DNA from: Prevotellaceae bacterium
GTDB taxonomy: Bacteria > Bacteroidota > Bacteroidia > Bacteroidales > UBA932
Assembly (NCBI GenBank): GCA_031287815.1
Contig: JAITSM010000032.1
Location: 1 to 5,597, forward strand
Length of the DNA: 5,597 nt
Reading direction: 5' to 3'
The position numbers were made by a program, and so were the translations under genes. Numbering within the stretch: the stretch's first letter is position 1; the number at the start of each line of letters is the position of its first letter. Positions 1 to 5,310 of the stretch are shown one piece after another. The notes under the pieces are model-generated. The model saw only the letters and a program-made list of their open reading frames with translations. It was not told the origin of the DNA and searched no databases.

Positions 1-478
1 TGGTTCCGGGCACTGTGAGCGACGTGGCGCCATTGGAGGCAATCAATAGGAACGGCGGAGTTCCTGCCAATGTATAAGAGCTATTGGTATTCGCCAAAAC
101 ATTCGGCGGATAGTCGCTGCCGTAGGCACACCAGTTGAATTTTCCGGTGGCGTTGCTTAGCGTGGCGGTTACTGTCGAGGGGCTGGCGGTTACATAAAAG
201 CCGCGCCCATTTAGCGAAGCTGGGTCAATGCCGCCGGCAGCAGCGGTAGCCCCGCTGATAACGGCTTTGGCAAATGTGCCCGAAGCAGTTCCCGCCACCG
301 GGCACAAATCCACAAATACCCATACGCGGTTGTTGGCGGCAGCGCCAGTCCACGATACTGTAAAGGTTACTTTTTTGGTGGAATAATCTACGCCCAGCGG
401 CGTAACGGTTACGGCGGCAGACAAGCTGCCTGCCCCCAAAAGGGGAAACAATAAAAGAGAAAAGAAAAATTTTTTCAT
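1..478 (-). CDS. Secreted protein of unknown function, 5' part only
   Basis: This open frame starts at ATG 478-476 and stays open to the left edge (159 codons seen, no stop), so the C-terminal part is missing. I do not recognise the family. The N-terminus is a textbook Sec signal peptide: MKK, a hydrophobic core (residues 4-16, rich in Phe and Leu), then a small-residue cleavage region SLSAA at 18-22. The mature part is rich in Thr, Ser, Ala, Gly and Val with alternating hydrophobic positions (for example VTFTVSW at 37-43 and RVWVFVDLC at 51-59), which suggests an exported beta-sandwich. Two cysteines, C59 and C117, could form a disulfide. Lack of a cysteine right after the signal region argues against a lipoprotein. 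Bacteroidota often export such proteins, sometimes through type IX secretion, but the diagnostic C-terminal domain would lie outside the window. It is transcribed away from the lipid-type operon and is probably functionally unrelated to it. Confidence 0.82.
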   Translation of the reverse strand, partial: MKKFFFSLLLFPLLGAGSLSAAVTVTPLGVDYSTKKVTFTVSWTGAAANNRVWVFVDLCPVAGTASGTFAKAVISGATAAAGGIDPASLNGRGFYVTASPSTVTATLSNATGKFNWCAYGSDYPPNVLANTNSSYTLAGTPPFLLIASNGATSLTVPGT

Positions 479-620
479 AATTTTTTATTTTAAAATTGTT
501 ATTATTTTGTAGCATCAGGGCTGTTTCCAAACACAAACCAACCTTATAAAACAACCCCCTGCTACGAATTTTTATTCGCTGCCAATTCCAACATTTCACA
601 TTTGTTTACTCAGTCAAATT

Positions 621-694
621 GAAACGTGGAACTTTATTTAAGATTTAAGAGGTACTGCAATACCTAACAATGAATAAATAAAATTCCACATTTC
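621..694. repeat. 20-bp inverted repeat with nested hairpin
   Basis: The arms at 621-640 and 675-694 are inverted copies of each other, matching at 18 of 20 positions. The two differences give G-U pairs in the minus-strand RNA but A-C mismatches in plus-strand RNA, so the structure would be continuous only in the transcript leading to the secreted-protein gene. The 34-nt loop holds a smaller hairpin (AGGTA 650-654 with TACCT 661-665). It may be a leader RNA structure or a small mobile-element remnant. It lacks the GC-rich stem and adjoining T-run of a classical terminator. Confidence 0.6.
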
Positions 695-705
695 GCATGT
701 TGAAT

Positions 706-762
706 TTCCTTTTATTCTCATTGTTTAATGAATTTGCAGTTTTCTTAAATCGAATAAAGGAA
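706..762. repeat. Second inverted repeat in the intergenic region
   Basis: TTCCTTTTATTC at 706-717 is the inverse of GAATAAAGGAA at 752-762 apart from one extra T. Between the arms lies a short hairpin, TCATT (718-722) with AATGA (727-731). Positions 743-759 can instead pair with 632-650 (nine base pairs 642-650/743-751, then seven 632-638/753-759), so this and the previous repeat could form alternative folds. AT-richness raises the chance of fortuitous pairing. Confidence 0.4.
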
Positions 763-791
763 CTAAATTTTAAAGAACGTCATTAACGCCA

Positions 792-821
792 CAAATATAA
801 TTACATTTTTTTAAATTACAA
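792..821 (-). promoter_or_regulatory. Candidate Bacteroidota promoter, toward the secreted-protein gene
   Basis: Read on the minus strand, TTG at 821-819 is followed after 19 nt by TATATTTG at 799-792. The second element is a perfect match to the Bacteroidota -7 box TAnnTTTG, and the first sits at the expected distance for the -33 element. Transcription would begin near 785 and give a leader of about 300 nt before ATG 478, including both inverted repeats. No equally good promoter was seen closer to the gene. Confidence 0.5.
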
Positions 822-822
822 C

Positions 823-830
823 TATTTTTG
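823..830 (+). promoter_or_regulatory. Possible distal -7 box for the operon
   Basis: TATTTTTG matches TAnnTTTG exactly, but no TTG is seen about 19-21 nt upstream. Transcription would start near 837, so the leader would include the heptad repeat block. It nearly abuts the opposite-facing promoter at 792-821. In such AT-rich DNA a single-box match is weak evidence. Confidence 0.25.
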
Positions 831-855
831 AAAAGATTTTTTATGAAGTGGTTCC

Positions 856-914
856 GGCGCCAGCCACTGCCTACTGAAGACTGTAAACTGCCGACTGTCC
901 CTTCCCCCCTCGCC
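856..914 (+). repeat. GGCGCC head plus heptanucleotide repeats upstream of the operon
   Basis: GGCGCCAGCC (856-865) is followed without a gap by five heptads that share ACTG and vary in the last three bases: ACTGCCT, ACTGAAG, ACTGTAA, ACTGCCG and ACTGTCC (866-900). Two pyrimidine-rich 7-mers follow (CTTCCCC and CCTCGCC, 901-914). The same GGCGCCAGCCA string occurs in the array right of the operon at 5389-5399, also followed by heptads. The pattern resembles the short tandemly repeated repetitive heptamers described in cyanobacterial intergenic DNA; that comparison is by style, not by homology. Confidence 0.75.
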
Positions 915-932
915 CATTTTCCATTTTTTTAC

Positions 933-940
933 TACTTTTG
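933..940 (+). promoter_or_regulatory. Candidate -7 promoter box for the four-gene operon
   Basis: TACTTTTG matches TAnnTTTG exactly and ends 31 nt before ATG 972, which would give a leader of about 25 nt. No -33 TTG is visible; that position is occupied by the pyrimidine-rich end of the heptad block. If this is the real promoter, translation must start at 972 or later, which agrees with the protein-family boundary of the carrier protein. Confidence 0.4.
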
Positions 941-971
941 TGAAAATTTAATACTAAACCGAGAACCTGTT

Positions 972-1229
972 ATGATGGAAAAGACTGCGTTTGCTAAGAA
1001 AATTAACACACTGCTGGCAGAAGAATTTGAGATAGAAGAAAGCCTGATCGAGCCGGCAAAAGCGCTTATGCAAACGCTCCACCTGGACAGCCTCGACCGG
1101 CTGGATCTGGTGGTGCTTATAGAAAAGCATTTCAGATTTAAGTTTACCAATAAAGATTTTGCGAATATCACCACCTTCCAAAGTTTTTATGATTACTTGT
1201 ACGATAAATTGAAAACAACGGAAGTATAA
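972..1229 (+). CDS. Free-standing acyl carrier protein
   Basis: An 85-residue acyl carrier protein. It would carry an acyl chain as a thioester on a 4'-phosphopantetheine arm in the cytoplasm. The attachment motif is LDSLD at residues 38-42, with Ser40 as the modified serine, followed by the acidic recognition helix (LDLVVLIEKHF, 44-54). Length and the acidic three-to-four-helix profile fit type II carrier proteins. The motif differs from the DSLDT-type motif usual in primary FabACP and, from memory, looks more like the carrier proteins of Bacteroidota flexirubin or aryl polyene clusters. The start at ATG 972 is chosen because everything upstream in frame is repeat-derived, and because a -7 box lies just upstream; ATG 975 is equally possible. 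The next gene begins 11 nt after the stop. It most likely serves the ketosynthase and acyltransferase of this operon rather than general fatty acid synthesis. Confidence 0.9.
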   Translation: MMEKTAFAKKINTLLAEEFEIEESLIEPAKALMQTLHLDSLDRLDLVVLIEKHFRFKFTNKDFANITTFQSFYDYLYDKLKTTEV

Positions 1230-1240
1230 AACCCTGCAAT

Positions 1241-2125
1241 ATGCGCTTGTGGCAAGGAAAATCGAGGGGCGGCGCTTTCGGGTACCGCTTTTTTATATTT
1301 TTGATTACGCATTTAGGTATTAAGTTCGCCTATTTCTTTTTGCTGTTTGTGGCCATCCATTTTATTCCTTTCGCTCCGCTGGCTACGCGCTGGAACTGGT
1401 ATTATTTCCGGAAAATACAGCGGTACGGGATGCTGAAAACCGTCGGGATGCTGTACTTGAATTATTACCGGCTGGGGCAGTCGCTGATTGATAAAATGGC
1501 GGTGCGGCTGGGAATGCAGGCTCGCTACCAATACGAATTTGAGAACTACGACGCCTTTTTAAAGCTGTTAAACGGGAATACCGGCGTGGTGCTGATTGGC
1601 GCGCATGTGGGGAACTGGGAAATCGGCGGCTCGTTTTTCGGCGAGTATGCAAAGAAAATCCATATCGTCATGCTGGACGCCGAAGCCCGGAAAATAAAAC
1701 AGGTACTGGAAAAAAACCTCGATAGCTTCCGGCATAAAATCATTCCCCTGTCGGAACAGAATCTCGAGCATATTTATAAAATAAAAGAGGCGTTGGACAA
1801 TAAGGAATACGTATGTTTCCAGGGCGACCGGAGGGTATCGGAAAAGATGTCCCGCACAATGGACTTTTTTGGGAAGCCCGCCGCCTTTCCCGAAGGGCCT
1901 TTTTATTTAGCCTGGAAATTCAAAGCGCCGGTAGCGTTTTATTTTTCCATGCGGGAAAAAGGCATGAAATACCGGTTTAAATTCTTCATCGCCGGCGCCC
2001 CGCCGGACAGCGGGGAAACCAAACCGGCGCTGGCGCTCATGCAGCAATATGTCCGGGCGCTGGAATCGGTGCTGCGGCAATACCCCGAACAGTGGTTTAA
2101 TTACTACAAATTTTGGAATGCCTAA
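1241..2125 (+). CDS. LpxL/HtrB-family lipid acyltransferase
   Basis: A 294-residue member of the lysophospholipid / lipid A acyltransferase family, which transfers an acyl group from acyl-ACP to a membrane acceptor at the inner face of the cytoplasmic membrane. Residues 17-47 form a hydrophobic N-terminal segment consistent with a membrane anchor. The HxxxxE active-site motif is in GAHVGNWEIGG (120-130), with His122 and Glu127. Further family blocks are QGDR (194-197), FPEGP (216-220) and the C-terminal YPEQWFNYYKFW (281-292). Length is normal for the family. Homologues encoded within flexirubin- and aryl polyene-type clusters sit next to carrier protein and ketosynthase genes, as here, so the acyl donor may be a specialised chain on the adjacent carrier protein. 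A role in ordinary lipid A late acylation cannot be excluded from sequence alone. Its stop overlaps the next start by 8 nt, implying translational coupling. Confidence 0.9.
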   Translation: MRLWQGKSRGGAFGYRFFIFLITHLGIKFAYFFLLFVAIHFIPFAPLATRWNWYYFRKIQRYGMLKTVGMLYLNYYRLGQSLIDKMAVRLGMQARYQYEFENYDAFLKLLNGNTGVVLIGAHVGNWEIGGSFFGEYAKKIHIVMLDAEARKIKQVLEKNLDSFRHKIIPLSEQNLEHIYKIKEALDNKEYVCFQGDRRVSEKMSRTMDFFGKPAAFPEGPFYLAWKFKAPVAFYFSMREKGMKYRFKFFIAGAPPDSGETKPALALMQQYVRALESVLRQYPEQWFNYYKFWNA

Positions 2126-3482
2126 AAAAATACTCCTCATATCGGCCAACCGGCACCGCGCGCCCTACCCCATTTACCCGATAGGATTATCCTATTTGTC
2201 CACCTACCTGAAAAAGGAGCTGGAGGATTACGACGTCTTGACGTTTGATATGAACTTCGGCACGCTGGAAGAACTGGGCGCGCTGATCGACGCGCAGCAA
2301 CCCGGCTACATCGGGCTGTCCCTGCGGAATATCGACGGCGCCAATTCCTTTGACCGCACCGGCTTCGTGGAGGGATACGAAAGCATAACCCGGCAAATAC
2401 GCCGGCACAGCCGCAGCCCGCTCATTCTCGGCGGCGCGGGGTTCTCGGTGTATGCGCCTACCTTGTTTAACCTCCTGCAACCTGATTTTGCCATCAAGGG
2501 CGAGGGCGAAAAGGCGCTGGTGGAGCTCCTCACCGCGCTGGACGGGAACGCCGGTTACGAACACATCGAAGGCCTGCTTTACAAAAACAAAGAGGGCGCC
2601 GTTGTGTTCAACCGGCGCAGGGAATTTGCACGGAAGCTGAGCGTGGATTTCGACGACCGATTGATCGACTATTACTGGGAACACAGCGGAATGTTGAACA
2701 TACAAACCAAGCGGGGATGTTATTACAAATGTATTTACTGTTCCTACCCGTTGATTGAAGGCGTTTGCGTACGCTGCCTCGACAGCGACGAGATTGTGGA
2801 AAACCTCGAAAAACTCTCTAAGGAAAAAGGCATCGACTATGTCTTTTTCACCGATTCGATATTCAATATCAAAAACGACTACAATGTAGCCCTGGCGGAA
2901 AAAATCATCCGCAAAAACCTCCGCATCCGCTGGGCGGCCTACTTCTCCCCGTCCAATATTTCCAACGAAGAAATGGCGCTCTACAAGCGATCCGGATTAT
3001 CACACATTGAATTCGGGACAGAATCGTTTTCCGATACGCAGCTGGCCAACTACGGCAAGCGGTTTACGTTTGACACAGTATTAAAAACGTCGGAACTGGC
3101 GCTAAAGCACAATGTATTTTATGCACATTTCTTAATTCTGGGCGGCTACGGCGAAACCGAAAAAACGCTGGAGGAAACATTTGAAAACGCAAAGAAACTG
3201 CGATACACCGTGATGTTCCCCTTTGTAGGCATGCGGATTTATCCCGGCACTATGCTGCAACAGCACGCCATCCGCGAAGGAGTTATTTCGGAAAACGACA
3301 CATTGCTCGAACCCGCCTATTATATCTCCAAAAACTTCGACCCCGCGACGCTCAAAGAACGCGCCAGGGCGACCGGCAAGGCGTGGATCTTTGCCGACGA
3401 CGTGCAGAACGAAGAAATCGAACGGTTCCGGATGAAAAGAAAGAAAAAAGGATTGATATGGGAATACCTGCGCCTGCCCTGA
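2118..3482 (+). CDS. B12-binding-type radical SAM enzyme
   Basis: A 454-residue protein. Residues 1-135 resemble a cobalamin-binding Rossmann-like domain: the ILLIS strand, PYPIYPIGLSYLSTYL (17-32), GGAGFS (105-110) and IKGEGE (126-131). The canonical DxHxxG cobalt-ligand motif is absent, so any B12 would bind without the lower histidine, as in many members of this superfamily. The radical SAM core follows, with CYYKCIYC (201-208) giving Cys201, Cys205 and Cys208 for the 4Fe-4S cluster, and GGYGET at 342-347 in the region contacting S-adenosylmethionine. Members of this group carry out C-methylation, ring formation and other radical reactions on unactivated carbons; the substrate is unknown. 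Operon position suggests action on a carrier-bound chain or its product. The start at ATG 2118 is chosen because the family N-terminus MPKKILLIS begins there; the 23 extra codons from 2049 lie inside the previous gene. It overlaps the next gene by 25 nt. Confidence 0.88.
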   Translation: MPKKILLISANRHRAPYPIYPIGLSYLSTYLKKELEDYDVLTFDMNFGTLEELGALIDAQQPGYIGLSLRNIDGANSFDRTGFVEGYESITRQIRRHSRSPLILGGAGFSVYAPTLFNLLQPDFAIKGEGEKALVELLTALDGNAGYEHIEGLLYKNKEGAVVFNRRREFARKLSVDFDDRLIDYYWEHSGMLNIQTKRGCYYKCIYCSYPLIEGVCVRCLDSDEIVENLEKLSKEKGIDYVFFTDSIFNIKNDYNVALAEKIIRKNLRIRWAAYFSPSNISNEEMALYKRSGLSHIEFGTESFSDTQLANYGKRFTFDTVLKTSELALKHNVFYAHFLILGGYGETEKTLEETFENAKKLRYTVMFPFVGMRIYPGTMLQQHAIREGVISENDTLLEPAYYISKNFDPATLKERARATGKAWIFADDVQNEEIERFRMKRKKKGLIWEYLRLP

Positions 3483-5263
3483 CAGGCAATAAAGTATGGA
3501 TAGCGGCCGATAACATCATCTGCGCCCTGGGGTTTTCCACAGCGGAAACCATGAATGCCATATGGCGCGGCGAAAGCGGAATCAGGCAACGGCACGACAG
3601 AGATATTTACCCCGCGCCTTTCCCCGCCGGAAGCATCGACCGGCAACGGCTCCGCCAGCTGTGCGAACAGCACGGGCTGACACAGTACGCGCCGGTGGAA
3701 GCGCTGGCCATCCTTTCCATCCGGGAAGCATTGCAACCAACCGCCCTGAACCTGTCGGATGAAAAAACACTGTTCATCCTGTCTTCCACCAAAGGAAACA
3801 TCGGATTCTTAAATACACTCCGCCGCGAAGAACTGGAACGCAAACACCCCGCCGCATTGCAGGAAGCCATGCTTTGGCGGTCGGCGCAACGGATAGCCGG
3901 ATATTTTAAAATGAAAAACGCACCGCTGGCGGTATCGAACGCCTGCGTATCGGGCGTGGCGGCGATAGAACTCGGCGCGCGGCTGCTGCGCGAAGGACTG
4001 TACGAAACAGCGATAATCACCGGCGCGGATGAAATCACCGCCTTTACAGCATCCGGCTTCCAGGCATTCAAATCCATCAGCCCCGAACCATGCAGACCTT
4101 ACGACCGCCACAGGGACGGACTTTCGCTCGGCGAAGGCGCCGGCACCCTGGCGCTCACCTGCCGCGAAGAATTAACGCCCGCCGGAAAAAAAATATACCT
4201 GCTGGGCGGCGCCACCGCCAATGACGCCAACCACATCTCAGGACCTTCCCGCACGGGCGACGGCCTGCACTACGCCATCGAAAACGCCCTGCGGCAGGCA
4301 GGCGTCCCGAAAAACGAAATCGACTTTATCAACCTCCACGGCACAGCCACCGTATTCAACGACGAAATGGAATCAAAAGCCCTGGCGCTGTCTGCCCTCT
4401 CCGACATCCCGGCAAACAGCCTGAAAGGCTTCCTCGGGCATACCCTCGGCGCCTCCGGCGTAATAGAAACCATCGCCTCCATCGCCTCCCTGAAGCAAAA
4501 CCGCCTGATAGCCACCAAAGGATTTTCAACCCCGGGCATCCCCGAACACATGAACATCATCACCGAAAACACCCCCAAAGAACTGCATACCTTCCTGAAA
4601 ACAGCTTCGGGCTTCGGCGGCGTCAACAGCGCCATCGTCGTATCCGACAAATACGCCCCGCCCGGACGGCTGGAACCCTCCGGCGCCGTAAATCTTTCCC
4701 ACTCCTGCCGGATAAACAGGCATACCATATGGATAGACGGCGAACAAACGTTTACCGCCCCCGAAGCCCGAACCATGGCGGAATTTCTGAAAGCCGCATT
4801 CAAAAACCTGGATACCCCCAACATGAAATTCTACAAAATGGACAACCTCTGCAAGCTGGGATACCTGGCCCTGGAATACCTTTTGCAGCGCCACAACCTG
4901 CCCCCGCAATACGACCGCCGGAAAACAGCCCTGCTCTTCAGCAACGCCGCCGCATCCCTGGATACCGACGTCGACCACCAGCTCACCATCACCCGCGGCG
5001 GCCAGTACTTCCCCAGCCCGGCCCTGTTTGTATACACCCTCCCCAACATTGTGCTGGGCGAAATTTGCATCAAAGAAAAAATACAAGGCGAAACCGCCTT
5101 CTTCCTCTCCCAAACCCCCGACCCGGAATTTCTCCACCAATATGCCGGCATTCTCTTCCGCACCACCGCCACCCAGCTGGCCATCACCGGCCGCGTAGAC
5201 TGCCTGGGCGAAACATACGAAGCGGAAATAACCTTCTGCGAACCGTCAACGGCAAAACGGTGA
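3458..5263 (+). CDS. Beta-ketoacyl-ACP synthase fused to a second ketosynthase-like domain
   Basis: A 601-residue protein; a normal FabF-type enzyme has about 410. Residues 10-397 form a complete condensing enzyme: active-site Cys163 in SNACVSG, His294 in NLHGTATVFNDE, Lys323 and His328 in KGFLGHTLGASG, and the GFGGVNSA motif at 385-392. It would catalyse decarboxylative Claisen condensation of an acyl chain with malonyl-ACP. After a linker (about 398-425), residues 426-595 resemble a truncated thiolase-fold N-terminal half, with KMDNLCKLGYLALE (460-473), LFSNAAASLDTD (493-504) and PSPALFVYTLPN (519-530). From memory these match a separate small 3-oxoacyl-ACP-synthase-like protein (about 190 residues, related to the Ketoacyl-synt_2 family) encoded in Bacteroidota flexirubin-type clusters. 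This domain lacks a second set of HGT and GH motifs. The start at ATG 3458, after a purine-rich AAAAGGA, is chosen over upstream codons that only overlap the radical SAM gene. The last codon lies in an octamer repeat. Confidence 0.9.
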   Translation: MGIPAPALTGNKVWIAADNIICALGFSTAETMNAIWRGESGIRQRHDRDIYPAPFPAGSIDRQRLRQLCEQHGLTQYAPVEALAILSIREALQPTALNLSDEKTLFILSSTKGNIGFLNTLRREELERKHPAALQEAMLWRSAQRIAGYFKMKNAPLAVSNACVSGVAAIELGARLLREGLYETAIITGADEITAFTASGFQAFKSISPEPCRPYDRHRDGLSLGEGAGTLALTCREELTPAGKKIYLLGGATANDANHISGPSRTGDGLHYAIENALRQAGVPKNEIDFINLHGTATVFNDEMESKALALSALSDIPANSLKGFLGHTLGASGVIETIASIASLKQNRLIATKGFSTPGIPEHMNIITENTPKELHTFLKTASGFGGVNSAIVVSDKYAPPGRLEPSGAVNLSHSCRINRHTIWIDGEQTFTAPEARTMAEFLKAAFKNLDTPNMKFYKMDNLCKLGYLALEYLLQRHNLPPQYDRRKTALLFSNAAASLDTDVDHQLTITRGGQYFPSPALFVYTLPNIVLGEICIKEKIQGETAFFLSQTPDPEFLHQYAGILFRTTATQLAITGRVDCLGETYEAEITFCEPSTAKR

Positions 5264-5278
5264 AACGGTGAAACGGTG
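5255..5278 (+). repeat. Octamer AAACGGTG in three tandem copies
   Basis: Three perfect copies run 5255-5262, 5263-5270 and 5271-5278. The TGA stop of the ketosynthase gene (5261-5263) is formed at the junction of copies one and two, so copy-number change would leave the protein end intact as long as two copies remain. The last two residues of the protein (Lys-Arg) are encoded at or in the repeat edge. Confidence 0.85.
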
Positions 5279-5310
5279 AAGGGGGAAGGGGGAAGGGGAT
5301 GAAGGGGGAA
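5279..5310 (+). repeat. G-rich heptads AAGGGGG
   Basis: AAGGGGG occurs at 5279-5285 and 5286-5292, with a shorter AAGGGG at 5293-5298 and another AAGGGGG at 5302-5308. Runs of four or five G spaced by two to five bases could form a G-quadruplex in the plus strand or in read-through mRNA. The block follows the octamer triplet directly and leads into the A/T heptads. Confidence 0.75.

Larger units (their letters stand above)
479..971. other. Divergent intergenic region, AT-rich
   Basis: No convincing gene lies in these 493 bases between the start of the secreted-protein gene and the start of the carrier-protein gene. Positions 479-850 are strongly AT-rich, unlike the GC-richer operon. The region contains candidate promoters facing both ways, two stem-forming inverted repeats (621-694 and 706-762), and a heptanucleotide repeat block (856-914). 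A frame open from TTG 828 into the carrier-protein gene encodes mostly repeat-derived residues at its N-terminus and is not accepted as coding. Confidence 0.75.

Noticed and set aside
225..599. Minus-strand frame of 124 codons
   Set aside because: It overlaps the secreted-protein gene in another frame. The overlapped gene has a proper signal peptide and a protein-like composition, while this frame is rich in Arg and Cys and has no recognisable motif.
828..971. N-terminal extension of the carrier protein from TTG 828 or ATG 843
   Set aside because: The added residues are translated from GGCGCC and ACTGNNN/CTTCCCC repeats and give no carrier-protein similarity. The family-like N-terminus begins at 972, and a -7 promoter box lies at 933-940, inside the extension.
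2049..2117. Earlier start of the radical SAM protein at ATG 2049
   Set aside because: The 23 additional residues lie within the acyltransferase coding sequence and do not resemble the family. The first beta-strand (KKILLIS) follows directly after ATG 2118.
2187..2705. Minus-strand frame of 172 codons opposite the radical SAM gene
   Set aside because: It is antisense to the cobalamin-type domain, has no recognisable domain and no upstream signal; a shadow of high-GC coding sequence.
3383..3457. Earlier start of the ketosynthase at ATG 3383
   Set aside because: The 25 extra residues are highly charged and overlap the radical SAM C-terminus. ATG 3458 has a purine-rich stretch upstream and sits at the expected distance before the first ketosynthase strand.
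4526..5140. Minus-strand frame of 204 codons opposite the ketosynthase gene
   Set aside because: It lies wholly antisense to conserved ketosynthase and KS-like motifs. Its Gly/Val/Phe-rich composition is what antisense of a C-rich gene gives.
4729..5271. Plus-strand frame of 180 codons inside the ketosynthase gene
   Set aside because: It is a Pro/Arg/His-rich shadow produced by the C-rich codons of the real gene, whose own frame keeps family motifs through this region.
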